Assembly (NCBI RefSeq): GCF_001641265.1
Contig: NW_020167535.1
Location: forward strand, 868,001-932,000
DNA length: 64,000 nucleotides
From: Pseudogymnoascus destructans
Taxonomy: Eukaryota > Ascomycota > Leotiomycetes > Thelebolales > Thelebolaceae
Direction of reading: 5' to 3'
Positions 36,449 to 46,081 of this stretch are shown here, one piece after another (the stretch's first letter is position 1; each line of letters starts with the position of its first letter). Below the pieces are notes generated by a model. It was not told the DNA's origin. It made no database searches and saw only the letters and a list, made by a program, of their open reading frames with translations. A program made the position numbers and the translations under genes.

Positions 36449-36923
36449 TGTAACGCTGACTTCTAAACGATAGAAGACACAGAGGTTCTCTTGCGTAAAG
36501 GTTTACTTATCAGAGGAGGCAGGGGATCAGACACAAAGGCTTCAAGTAACACGTTACTAGTATATAACAAATACTGTATTGAGTTGAGCACGAAGCTCCT
36601 ATCTAAGGAAATACTACCTACTTATATAGTGGCGTCGTGCCTAGTGGACTCTTGGGAACTCACTCGAGTCCTCGGAGTCCTGGACTCTTAGGACTCTTCT
36701 CATCATCCTGCGAGTCCATCACGTGCCTAGTGGACTCCTGGGAACTCACTCGAGTCCTCGGAGTCCTGGACTCTTAGGACTCTTCTCATCATCCTGCGAG
36801 TCCGTCACGTGATACTTTCGGAACTACTATTCCCCGCTGCCCCTCCAGGTACCAGGGCCAGTCTCATGCGACCTCCCTCCTTCCTGTCCTGTAGTTGGCC
36901 AGCCTTCTTGTTCCGTCGTAACA
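36449..36923 (-). repeat. Element A 3' LTR
   Basis: This 475-bp LTR is nearly identical to 42972-43446. It contains an internal tandem duplication of 86 bp (36637-36722 and 36723-36808), which is also present in the other LTR. Confidence 0.95.
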
Positions 36924-36939
36924 CTCGCTCCCTTCCCCT
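36924..36939 (-). other. Element A polypurine tract
   Basis: On the element's strand the bases directly before the 3' LTR read AGGGGAAGGGAGCGAG. This is the expected primer site for plus-strand DNA synthesis. Confidence 0.7.
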
Positions 36940-36971
36940 GGGCATTCGTCTCGAATCCTATAAGTACGTCC

Positions 36972-37586
36972 ATGTCCCCGGGACTCTGCTGCTCCTCAGC
37001 GAGTCCTTCAACATGCAACATGCCTACTGACACTGCCCGCAAACTCCAGGAACGCAACGATCTTGTCCGTCGAATAAAGAACCACGGATACGAACTACCC
37101 GAAATGGATTCTTGCTCGAACTGCGTGAGGCGAAACATTACTTGCGTGTCGTCTCCAAATGATTCACGGCGGTGCGCCGAGTGCGTTCGTCGCAACTTGA
37201 AAGAAAAGTGTGACTGTATGGGTCCTGAGCATCCCGACTGGGTGAAGCTCGAACGGGAGGAGGATCGCCTGGATCGCGAAGAGGAAGAAACCCTTTCGAA
37301 GTTACTTCGTCTGCGGAAGCAGAAACGCCTCATCCGAACCCGTGGTAAAGATATGCTCCGGCGAGGTTTGAAAACCCTCGACGAGCTTGATGCGGCAGAG
37401 GAGGCTGAACGTGTGGCTGCTGAGAAGCGTGACGCTGTTGAGGCCGAGGAACAGGCAGTTAGCGCTGCCTCCTCGTCTGTGACTGGGACCCCCGCTTCCT
37501 CCGATCCACTGGCCTACTCCCCTGCATCTTGGGATCAATGGCTGGCGGATGGCGGCGTCGATATTCCTCCAGCAGTTCCTTGCTGA
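36972..37586 (+). CDS. Antisense cysteine-rich ORF of element A
   Basis: This ORF of 204 codons runs opposite to gag and pol and starts 48 bp inside the 3' LTR. A second in-frame ATG at 37020 gives 188 residues and may be the real start. The protein has CSNCVRRNITCV and CAECVRRNLKEKCDC blocks, a pattern of two CxxC pairs plus further Cys that could bind zinc. A charged helical stretch (LEREEDRLDREEEE) likely forms a coiled coil, and the tail is Ala/Ser/Pro-rich. It overlaps the sense chromodomain coding by 128 bp. Proteins of this look are common 'hypothetical proteins' in fungal genomes, but I know no function for them. Element B carries an analogous gene. Confidence 0.7.
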   Translation: MSPGLCCSSASPSTCNMPTDTARKLQERNDLVRRIKNHGYELPEMDSCSNCVRRNITCVSSPNDSRRCAECVRRNLKEKCDCMGPEHPDWVKLEREEDRLDREEEETLSKLLRLRKQKRLIRTRGKDMLRRGLKTLDELDAAEEAERVAAEKRDAVEAEEQAVSAASSSVTGTPASSDPLAYSPASWDQWLADGGVDIPPAVPC

Positions 37587-37745
37587 TGTTCCTTGTTGGT
37601 TCCCACGAATTATCCGTAGGTTCGTAATTTTCCCATTTTATCAAAAACTCTTCTCGACGTCCTACTAACCTTCTGTCTAGGATCGCTTCGACCTCATATT
37701 CGATTATCTCATTCTCGGGTTGGAGTTCGGTGTCGGTCGCAATTG
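37459..37745 (-). pseudogene. Element A chromodomain, out of frame with pol
   Basis: A chromodomain is encoded here: YEVEAILDRR, then EEFLIKWENYEPTDNSWEP, then a short Lys/Arg-rich tail. Chromodomains steer integration of chromoviruses to marked chromatin. The frame differs from that of the pol ORF, which ends at 37704. A single-base change near 37755-37775 (around the AGAGAAATACCCC stretch) would explain it. As it stands, pol ends before the chromodomain, so this copy probably cannot make the full integrase. Confidence 0.75.
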
Positions 37746-40700
37746 GGGTATTTCTCTTGCTGGTTCCAGTAGTGAGACATGAAATACCGGGTGTAGTCTA
37801 GACTTCCTGGGTAGCTGCAGTCTGTAATTAACTGAGCTGACTTTGTTCAATATTTTGAATGGTCCCAATTTCTTGAAGTCCAACTTTGTGCTTGGTCGTT
37901 TCGTTTTGATATGTTTCCGGAGTAGGTATACTTTATCCCCCTCCTTGAAGGCAGGTTCCATACTGCGCTTCTTGTTTGCGTATGCGGCGGATCGTTCATT
38001 TAAGAATTGGATGTCCGTCGCAAGTTGTTCATGGAACGATTTCAGTTGTTCCACCACGATCAGGGCTTGTTCAGCTCGTGATTCATCCGGTCTTGGTTGC
38101 CTATATGCTTCTGGCTGGTAGCCATAATTGGCAAAGAACGGTGAGACTTTCGTTGCTTCTGTCATCGCGCTGTTATATGCAAACTGTGCGATGGGTAAGA
38201 TCTGAACCCAGTTATCCTGTTGATGATTGACATAGCTTCGCAGGTACTGTTCAAGGGTCTGATTTAATCTTTCTGTTTGGCCGTCTGTCTGGGGATGAAA
38301 AGCTGTTGATAGCTTATGATTTGTTCCCAGTAGCGCCATCAATGATTTCCAGAATTTCGAAGTAAAGAGCTTGTCTCTATCTGAGATGATTTCTTCTGGC
38401 ATCCCATGATCGGCTAATATGACTCGAATGAAGGTATATGCGAGCGCCTCGGCGTCGCTAGCTTCTAGATATGGTATAAACTTCCCATATTTCGTGAGTC
38501 TTTCCGTGATGACGAGGATAGAGTCATATTCTATTCCTGTTAACGGGTCCTTGGAGGGTGGAAGCTTGACGATGAAGTCCAAAGCTATTGATTTCCACGC
38601 TCCTTTTGGTACTGGTGTCGACTTGAGTTGTCCGTATGGCAGATGCCTATTGGATTTTGACTTGCTGCAAATGTCGCACTCTCTTACCACTGTCTCTACC
38701 TGCTTCCTCATACCTGGGAAGTAGTAGTGTCGAGTGATTCGTTCGAAGGTTCGTGTTACTCCCTGATGACCGTGTGCTGGTAACGAGTGTTGTTCTTGCA
38801 CCAGCGGGCGTCTCATTTGACTTGGGACATACACTAACCCTTTGTATCGAATCAATCCTTGTTCGTCGATGGTGAAGTCGCCTTCGACTTTGGACAAGAC
38901 TCGCTTGGCGCATTCGTCTGTTGCGTAAGCTTTCTTGAGTCTTTCCTCGAGTTCTGTATCTTCGATGACTGAGATCGTTGCTAGTAACTCGTTGTACTGT
39001 ATTCCTGCATCTGTTTTCTTCAGAATTGCTCTAGGTCTTTCTTCCTTTGGGCCGGCGTAGTCGGTCCGTCTGCTGAGAGCGTCTGCTCTTGCATTCTCGG
39101 AGCCCTTGCGATAGGTTATCGTGAAGTTGTAGGCTGCGAGGGTTTCTGCCCAGCGGACTTGTCTGCGGTTTAAAACCTTGGTCGTGGTGAAATATATGAG
39201 GTTCTTGTGATCCGTCCATACCTGCACAGGGTAGGTGGATCCCTCAAGATATACTCGCCACTGCTCAAAGGCAACGACAATAGCCAGTAGCTCCTTGTCG
39301 TGGATGTCGTAATTGAGTTCCGCGGGTGACAGTTTCCTAGAGTAGTACGCGATTGGTTTGAACTTACCGTTCTCGTCTGGTTGATTCAGACATGCTCCAA
39401 TTGCGAAGTCAGAAGAGTCCGTTTCGAGGATGATCTTCTTTGCAGGGTCAAATGTAGCAAGGATAGGTGCTTCCGTGAACTTCGTCTTAAGTTCCTGGAA
39501 AGCAGCCTCTGCCTTGTCCGTCCATTTGAATTCGAGATCCTTTCTGGTAAGCTCCGTGAGTGGTTGAGCTACCTTGGAATATCCCGAGATGAATCTCCGG
39601 TAGAAGTTGGCGAAGCCTAGGAAGGCTTGCACTTCCTTGACCGTGGTCGGTGTTGGCCATTCCAACACTGCCGTTACTTTTGCTTGGTCCATCTTGATGC
39701 CGTGCGTTCCAATAATGTAACCCAAGAATTCGACTTGGTTTTTATGGAACTCGCACTTCTCTGGTTTGAGGAGTAAGCTGTACTCTTTTAGTTTCTTCAG
39801 GACGAGTTTGACATGCTTGACATGCTCCTCCTTGGTTGCTGAATACACCAGGACATCGTCTAAGTAGACAATGGTAAAGATGTCTAAGTATTCGTGCAAA
39901 GCATCATTCATCAGTCGTTGCATAGATGCGGGTGCGTTTGTTAGCCCAAAGGGCATGACTTGATACTCGAATAGGCCATAGCGGGTGCGGAATGCTGTTT
40001 TCCACTCTTCCCCAGCCTTGATTCGGATCAGGTTGTATGCTCCTCGCAGATCTAGCTTACTGAAGATCTTTGCTCCTTGAAATCTATCGTGTAGTTCGTT
40101 GATTAACGGCAGGGCATACCTGTCCTTGATTGTGATGTTGTTCAACGCTCGATAGTCCACACATAACCGTAGGGAGCCGTCTTTCTTTGGTACGAAAAGC
40201 ACCGGACTTCCTGCTGGTGATGTGGATGGTCTGATGAATCCTTTCGCTAGGTTATCATCGATGTACTCCTTAAGTACCTTCAGCTCCTTTTCCGATAGCT
40301 GATATATTGGTCCGAACGGTGGACTCTTGTCTTTCTCCAAAGGTATCTCGTGATCCCATGGTTGGTGCTTAGGAAGCGCCTCGTTCTTAGGGCCTTCCTG
40401 GAATAATTGCTCGTATTCCTTGTACTCCACCGGTATACTCATCGGTGAGGATGCCTGGGCTAGGTCATCGAGCTCGGAGGTTGCACATAACTCCTTCCGG
40501 CCCTGGGAGGGTTTCTCCCGTTGTCGCGTGTCCGTCCGTTGTTCACACGCGCACTGGCTCATCACAATTTTGTCGTTCCACCAGTCGATCTGGGGGTTGT
40601 GTTTCTTGAGCCATGGCACACCAAGGATGCACGCATGGTTGTCCATGTGCACGATGTCAAACTGAATCGTTTCCTTGTGCCCGTGTAGCATGACCATTTC

Positions 40701-40987
40701 CAATGGGACCGTTTTGTGGGTCACCATTCCTTCATTAGTCGAGATGGGCTCTCCATCTACGACCATTAACGGGTATGGTTCGGTTTTCAATTGCGTCTTG
40801 AAACCTTGCGTGTCTGCTACTTTCTTTGTCATAAAGTTGCCCGTCGCTCCTGAGTCAATCATTGCTTGGAGGTGTCGCTGTTGTATCTTAGCGACCACAT
40901 ATAGTTGCATGCTGCCCGTCGTGGCGCATAGCTGGTCTGTACTAGGCCTCTTCGTGTCGCTCGCCGGTGGCCTACCGTCGAGGACTC
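37704..40987 (-). CDS. pol: Element A pol (protease, RT, RNase H, integrase)
   Basis: The frame opens in the -1 register at the gag stop codon. Order: aspartic protease with MIDSGATGNF, reverse transcriptase with LRLCVDYRALNN and the catalytic YLDDVLVYS, RNase H with LETDSSDFAIG, and the integrase zinc-binding H2C2 (HGHQGVTRTFERI to CDICSKSK). The integrase core follows, with LDFIVKLP, IISDRDKLF and DGQTERLNQTLEQY. The order RT-RNaseH-integrase is Ty3/gypsy. The ORF ends with a stop at 37704, before the chromodomain, through a probable frameshift. Confidence 0.95.
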
Positions 40988-42925
40988 CTAGTTTTTTGAC
41001 TCGTCCGAGGAAGGATAGTATTCATCCGCTTCCAATGGTGGTCCTTGGGGAGATCGTTTCCCTCGCTCTTCTGCTTCGTCTAGCAGATGTGGGTATTTCT
41101 CGTATACCTGTTCGCTTTTGATAGGCAAGTCCCCTTCAGACTGGCTTCGCCTGAGGGCGTGAACTTGCTCTGCGTCTCTGAAGTGTATCCTGGGCGAGGA
41201 TCGGGGAAACAACTGATTCTGGTGTTTCTTTTTCCAGTGGAGCTTGCAGTCATCTTCGCTGCAATATTCCCAGTAGACATACGCGTGCCAGGGATGATCA
41301 GTCTCTGTTGCGTCTGTCATTGATAGTTCCCGCTGTCCTCTCACCCATGCACTATCTTCCCTTGGAGGCGTGGAGAACGTGTCTAGTTGCTCCATGGCTC
41401 TCCTTTCGATGCGTGGAGTGGGTCTCGCATTTTCCCGTCGGAGCATATCTCTGGCTTTCTCGTCGTACTTCTTCAGGGCTCTCCTGCGGTCCTGGTAGTA
41501 AAGTTCGACGCTTTTCATATACTTCAGTTTAGCCATATGCTCGACATCCTTCTCCAGTTCTTCCGCTTCTTGGGCTTCCAACTTAGCTACGTCTTGGGAC
41601 GTGCCAAGCAGCCTGCGGGTATTCGTTAGTTGGTCGTAGTATCTCCAGAGGTCATCCTTGCAGTCGTCCACCTTGCATTTTAACGGAAGTCCCTGTAACA
41701 GGTTCCCGTAGAGGTCTTTAAGCATGGGGATTTTCCTCTGGCCATTGGGCTTGTCTCGTTCGGCCCTAATCTTCGCGTGGGCGTGTTTTGCCATGCGTCT
41801 TACTACGTTCTTGCACCGTGGACTCATTGGTTCCGTAGGTGCGAGTTCATCGAAGGTCTCCTGTTCCGAGACGGTGAACGATTCCGCCTCCGACCCTTCA
41901 TCTGAGCTCTCGTCTTCTGGGGTGCTTTCGCCGTTTATTCCCCAGTCCTGTTTGCTCACAAACGTTGCGTTCAACTGTCCTGTCCAGGTGGCATTGAGTT
42001 GTTTGCCGACTTTGCGTCCGCCGTTCCCTTTCTTTGGCTGTCTGCAGTCTCGGGCCATGTGGCCTGGCTTGTCGCAGTTAAAACAGAGTCGTTCCTTGAA
42101 TTGTCTGTCTTTCTTAGGGTCACGGGGTCGTCCAGGTTTGAACGTGGCATCGAGTTCCATTGGGTCCGACCAACGGTTGTCTCGCGGGTGTTGATCCCGT
42201 CGTCTGCCCTCGTTTCCCCGGTAGGGGTAACTTTTCTTGGGCTTGTCATAGGTCCGACGTTCCTTCTGGAATTCGTATAGTCGATTGTCGATTCGGACCG
42301 TATGTTCGATTAGCGCTACCATGTCCGCTGGTTGTTGTTCCAAACGGGCAAGTTCCATACGTATATGGCTCTTCAGCCCACGTCGGTAGTGGCTGATGAG
42401 TGCGCTGGCGTCCCATCCTGTCTGATTGCCGTATCTCTGGAATTCTGTGGAGTATGTGAGGGCGCTGCCAGTCTGCTTAAGTGCAAACAGATGGTCTTCC
42501 GCGGTCTTAATCTCATCGATGTCTCCGAACATGCGTCGGATTTCCTTACAGAATCCATTCCAGCTGCCAAACATAGTCTGCGTAGTTGTCATGCTTCCAT
42601 TGGTACTTTCATATTTGAAATAGTCCTTGAGGAATGGTTCGATCCATCGCAGGGCTTCCCCCCTAAGGTAGGATGCAGTCCACAGGGCATAGCTCTCCTG
42701 GGTGGGAAACTTCTCGTCATTGAAGTGCTGGTACAGTTCGACCTGTAGCAAAAACACCTCAAGTTCCTTTCGGTTGCCGGAGTAAGTGTCGGGCAACTTG
42801 ACGCGTAGAGTTTCCTTGAGTTCGTTGACGGTGGGTGCATCGGGCATCTCTTCATTCTCAGGCTTAGACCTCTGAGACGAAGTTGGCGTGGTGGGGGTTT
42901 TCCCCTTCGAACTGACGACAGACAT
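40988..42925 (-). CDS. gag: Element A gag
   Basis: Gag forms the virus-like particle and packages the RNA. The ORF has 645 codons and begins with ATG 46 bp inside the 5' LTR. The capsid-like helical region includes YALWTASYLRGEALRWIEPF, and the nucleocapsid zinc knuckle is CFNCDKPGHMARDC. The C-terminal part after the knuckle is long (about 330 residues), acidic and Arg-rich. It contains no domain I recognise, though it has a HAYVYWEYCSEDDCKLHW segment with paired Cys/His. The stop TAG at 40988-40990 follows a slippery heptamer. Confidence 0.93.
   Translation of the reverse strand: MSVVSSKGKTPTTPTSSQRSKPENEEMPDAPTVNELKETLRVKLPDTYSGNRKELEVFLLQVELYQHFNDEKFPTQESYALWTASYLRGEALRWIEPFLKDYFKYESTNGSMTTTQTMFGSWNGFCKEIRRMFGDIDEIKTAEDHLFALKQTGSALTYSTEFQRYGNQTGWDASALISHYRRGLKSHIRMELARLEQQPADMVALIEHTVRIDNRLYEFQKERRTYDKPKKSYPYRGNEGRRRDQHPRDNRWSDPMELDATFKPGRPRDPKKDRQFKERLCFNCDKPGHMARDCRQPKKGNGGRKVGKQLNATWTGQLNATFVSKQDWGINGESTPEDESSDEGSEAESFTVSEQETFDELAPTEPMSPRCKNVVRRMAKHAHAKIRAERDKPNGQRKIPMLKDLYGNLLQGLPLKCKVDDCKDDLWRYYDQLTNTRRLLGTSQDVAKLEAQEAEELEKDVEHMAKLKYMKSVELYYQDRRRALKKYDEKARDMLRRENARPTPRIERRAMEQLDTFSTPPREDSAWVRGQRELSMTDATETDHPWHAYVYWEYCSEDDCKLHWKKKHQNQLFPRSSPRIHFRDAEQVHALRRSQSEGDLPIKSEQVYEKYPHLLDEAEERGKRSPQGPPLEADEYYPSSDESKN
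40991..40997 (-). promoter_or_regulatory. -1 ribosomal frameshift heptamer A AAA AAC
   Basis: In the gag frame the last codons read TCA AAA AAC TAG, so the X XXY YYZ heptamer A AAA AAC stands directly before the stop. A -1 slip there reads CTA GGA GTC and continues into the open pol frame with no stop. This is the standard arrangement for Gag-Pol synthesis. Slippage itself is inferred. Confidence 0.8.
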
Positions 42926-42971
42926 GTTGCTTTGTGTGTAAGCCGGTACCTCGTAGAAGTGGTGCTCAAAG
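42926..42971 (-). other. Element A leader and presumed primer site
   Basis: Only 46 bp lie between the 5' LTR and gag. On the element strand they begin CTTTGAGCACCACTTCTACG. They do not start with TGG, as a site pairing with a tRNA 3' CCA end would. Priming may therefore use an internal tRNA fragment or self-priming. Confidence 0.45.
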
Positions 42972-43446
42972 TGTAACGCTGACTTCTAAACGATAGAAGA
43001 CACAGAGGTTCTCTTGCGTAAAGGTTTACTTATCAGAGGAGGCAGGGGATCAGACACAAAGGCTTCAAGTAACACGTTACTAGTATATAACAAATACTGT
43101 ATTGAGTTGAGCACGAAGCTCCTATCTAAGGAAATACTACCTACTTATATAGTGGCGTCGTGCCTAGTGGACTCTTGGGAACTCACTCGAGTCCTCGGAG
43201 TCCTGGACTCTTAGGACTCTTCTCATCATCCTGCGAGTCCATCACGTGCCTAGTGGACTCCTGGGAACTCACTCGAGTCCTCGGAGTCCTGGACTCTTAG
43301 GACTCTTCTCATCATCCTGCGAGTCCGTCACGTGATACTTTCGGAACTACTATTCCCCGCTGCCCCTCCAGGTACCAGGGCCGGTCTCATGCGACCTCCC
43401 TCCTTCCTGTCCTGTAGTTGGCCAGCCTTCTTGTTCCGTCGTAACA
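42972..43446 (-). repeat. Element A 5' LTR
   Basis: This 475-bp partner of 36449-36923 differs at one visible position and has the same internal 86-bp duplication. It ends against the target duplicate CATTA at 43447-43451. Confidence 0.95.
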
Positions 43447-43947
43447 CATTACACCCACGTCTCGTCAGTCCAAAGTATCCTATTCCAATCATTCCGTACC
43501 CAATCCTTATGTTCAATAGCCCATGAAAGTCGCTTTTGTCGATTTGTCTCTGAGATAATAGGCTTCCGCATAGCAATCCCTTAATAATTATTAGTCTATA
43601 TAGTAGTAAAGTAGAGAGGGATACTTACGTCGATTATAGCCTCTCACAGACAGAGCGCGGGTTAGGACAAGCCGTGAGCATGGAATATTAAGAATGCGTA
43701 TTATATTTGTATATGGCATACGCCTATTTGTGCGAGATGAGGCTATAAACTCAATAACCTCTTGAACTTGCTCATCGGATAGGATAAGTGGCCTACCCGA
43801 ACGCTTCTTCGGAGTTGGAGGGCCCTGGCAAGCATACCAAGCCTGCCGTTCCGTGCAGCCAATATAGGCTGCAATTTTTTGGAACTCCCAATCTAGGGAG
43901 CGTAGTAGTGCGCAACGAAGCCGCTCATCGCGAGTAAGATGAGGCAT
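43447..43947 (-). pseudogene. Tc1/mariner transposase, N-terminal half
   Basis: This is the start of the transposase, from MPHLTRDERLRCALLRSLDW at 43947. It has a helix-turn-helix region (IAAYIGCTERQAWYAC), a GRPLILSDEQ stretch and a second helical domain. An intron at 43580-43628 joins GYNR to RIAMRKPIIS. The frame runs to LWTDETW, which carries the first catalytic Asp, and breaks at element A's target site. The remainder is at 34909-35512. Confidence 0.88.
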
Positions 43948-44107
43948 TGTAGTTATTGAAAGAGTATGAATTTCCTACATATAAAATACAATAGTAGGAA
44001 TTTTGACGCGTTAAAAAGGTACAAACAAGCCTACGCGTACCCATGCTCCAACCCATGCCCAACCCCCGGTCATCTCATGACCCACACACAAAACTTATGA
44101 ACAACAC

Positions 44108-44420
44108 TGTAAGGATGCCTCCTTACACGGGGTACCCTCGGACCCGTAAGACAACGCGGAATAGGCGACATAGTAGTATAGCAGCATAGATGTTCTAGGG
44201 TCGGGGTCGATTCGGGCGGCAGACGGGAGTGGATCTACCGGTACTCTAAGGCCTAGCCGAGTCGGACCCCATTTAGGTACATAAGGGGTAGGAAGCTATA
44301 AGCTCCCCTTTCATCTTTTTTGTATCCTTCGTAGTAGACCTATAGGATAGAATACAGCATCACCTCCGACTCGCACTCCCATATGCACCTACGGAGAGCC
44401 GTATTCCCTGTGTCCTTACA
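44108..44420 (+). repeat. Element B 5' LTR
   Basis: This 313-bp LTR begins TGTAAGGATGCCTCCTTACA, so its first 20 bases contain a small inverted repeat (GTAAGG...CCTTAC). It ends TGTCCTTACA. It is near-identical to 51481-51793. Confidence 0.95.
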
Positions 44421-44782
44421 TTACACAAAAAAGATCACGCTTGCCGGGGACGGCCGTACCTAAATAATATCCCACAACCGGAACGACTCAGGAGAACTGT
44501 CGAAACACCACCGACCGCGACTCGGTGACATTTCGAAGTAGAGACCTGATGACTCCAAATAGCCGTGACCCCAGAGAACTCACGGACAGCCAGTGGATCA
44601 GGGTTTGATCCTGCAGAGCAAGCTGGTAAAGTCGCCGACGCGTTGGCGCCGAATAGGATACGAGATCCTAAAGAACCCCCTCAAGCACAGAGGCAATTGT
44701 GAACAAGAGTGTTGATAGCTACGAGCTACCGGAAGTCAAACTCTTCCGTATCGACTGCGACTCGATACACCCCCGAATCAAG
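44421..44782 (+). other. Element B leader
   Basis: This 362-bp untranslated leader begins TTACACAAAAAAGATCACGC and lacks the TGG expected of a tRNA 3'-end primer site. A GTG-started extension of the gag frame to 44699 is open, but the ATG at 44783 is the likelier start. Confidence 0.5.
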
Positions 44783-46081
44783 ATGTCGCGCAAGACGACA
44801 CAAAACCCACCACCCGACAATGACGGTCAACCGCTACGAATGACAACTAGGCAAACCGCCACAGCGGGCACGACCGCAGGGCCATCCGAAAGCCCCCCGG
44901 ATCGCATAGCGAACCTCGAGAACGAGATGCGGGAGCTCAAGGCGATGGTAGCCAGCCTCGTAGCTAGCCAGACCCGAATACCGTCTACGCCACCACCGGC
45001 TGCCGACGCCCCAGTGCGCACCATTGAGGCCGACGAAGACGAACAGCCTGCACCGACAATGCGAAACACGCCCGGCACCGTTCGACTGCCACCTGTCGAC
45101 AATGCGCGCTCTCCTTCAATCCCGGGTCTACCCCGACAGTACACCGTGGACCCTCCGAACCGTTACAAGAAATCCACCATCTCTGAGAAGATTACGCCGC
45201 TCAGCGATGGGATAGAACATACCTTTATGCAATGGAGCGCGTCCATTCGGGACCGACTTGTAGTCAATGAGGACCACTACCCTACCGACGTCTCGAGAAG
45301 AGCGTTGATATGGGGAACTACGACCGGCCTGGCAAAGAAATATCTGGAACCCCAATACCTATCGGATACGCATGGCTTCCAGAGCGCAGACGAAATGATG
45401 GACCTATTAGGATCATATTACCTTACGGGTAATGAGACCGAACAGGCCCGGAACGAATTCGACGATATGCAGATGGGCGAAAAGGGTCACTTACACGAAA
45501 CCTTCCCCGAGTTCAAAGCCCGCTTCCAAAGTGCGGCGATTACGGGACAAGTATCACAATCGGAGTGGTTTCGGTATATGTGGAACAAGCTCACACCGCA
45601 ATTCCGCAGCCGCGTGGCGGTCGTGAAGGACCAATGGAAAGGCGATTACCTCACCATGGTCCGAGCCTTAACCGCCTTCGACCAAGAGCGACGCAGGAAC
45701 GGCGAGTTGAGCTCCCAGTCCAAGAGCGGCGAGTCGAGCTTCCCAGGACGGGCCCGCCTCGGCTCATCCAGGTTCCCGCCTGTGGAGGCCGCCAAGACCC
45801 AACCACCGAAGACGACAAGAAGTCCGTTGGGTTCCTTCCAGAGGACTCCTTTCATACCCACCGCCCCCAAGCCGGACATAACAGGTCGCGTGCGGACCGC
45901 CGTGCCGGCTGCGTCTGGAAACTGTTTCAAATGCGGGAAGCCCGGTCATTTCCAGGACAGGTGCCCGCTCAACCCCACAGTCAAAGAGATTGACCGCGAA
46001 GCCCCTGAACCCGAAGAGCAGTGGGAGGAGGCAGTCGAACTCCAATCGGATGCGTCCCTGGAGGAAAACGACGAGGCCTAG
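44783..46081 (+). CDS. gag: Element B gag
   Basis: Gag of 432 residues from the ATG at 44783. A predicted coiled coil (IANLENEMRELKAMVASLV) is followed by the capsid-like region (ITPLSDGIEHTFMQWSASIR and onward), which resembles Tf1/sushi-type Gag. The zinc knuckle CFKCGKPGHFQDRC is near the C-terminus. It overlaps the pol frame (-1) between 46009 and 46078. No perfect slippery heptamer is visible; GGAAAAC, 16-22 bases before the stop codon, is the nearest candidate and is weak. Confidence 0.92.
   Translation: MSRKTTQNPPPDNDGQPLRMTTRQTATAGTTAGPSESPPDRIANLENEMRELKAMVASLVASQTRIPSTPPPAADAPVRTIEADEDEQPAPTMRNTPGTVRLPPVDNARSPSIPGLPRQYTVDPPNRYKKSTISEKITPLSDGIEHTFMQWSASIRDRLVVNEDHYPTDVSRRALIWGTTTGLAKKYLEPQYLSDTHGFQSADEMMDLLGSYYLTGNETEQARNEFDDMQMGEKGHLHETFPEFKARFQSAAITGQVSQSEWFRYMWNKLTPQFRSRVAVVKDQWKGDYLTMVRALTAFDQERRRNGELSSQSKSGESSFPGRARLGSSRFPPVEAAKTQPPKTTRSPLGSFQRTPFIPTAPKPDITGRVRTAVPAASGNCFKCGKPGHFQDRCPLNPTVKEIDREAPEPEEQWEEAVELQSDASLEENDEA

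Larger units (their letters stand above)
36449..43446 (-). mobile_element. Ty3/gypsy chromovirus, element A (full length)
   Basis: This 6,998-bp LTR retrotransposon has LTRs of 475 bp at 36449-36923 (3' LTR) and 42972-43446 (5' LTR), starting TG and ending CA. The duplicated target CATTA lies at 36444-36448 and 43447-43451. Order in the element: 5' LTR, gag, pol by -1 frameshift, chromodomain, antisense ORF, polypurine tract, 3' LTR. The LTRs differ at one position I can see (36862 A versus 43385 G, approximate), so insertion is recent. It entered at the boundary between the hAT-like fragment and the Tc1/mariner transposase. Confidence 0.95.

Noticed and set aside
40420..42748. Plus-strand ORFs across element A gag and pol
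   Set aside because: They are shadows of the minus-strand gag and pol frames and have no domain content. Only the ORF at 36972 stands apart because it has its own Cys pattern.
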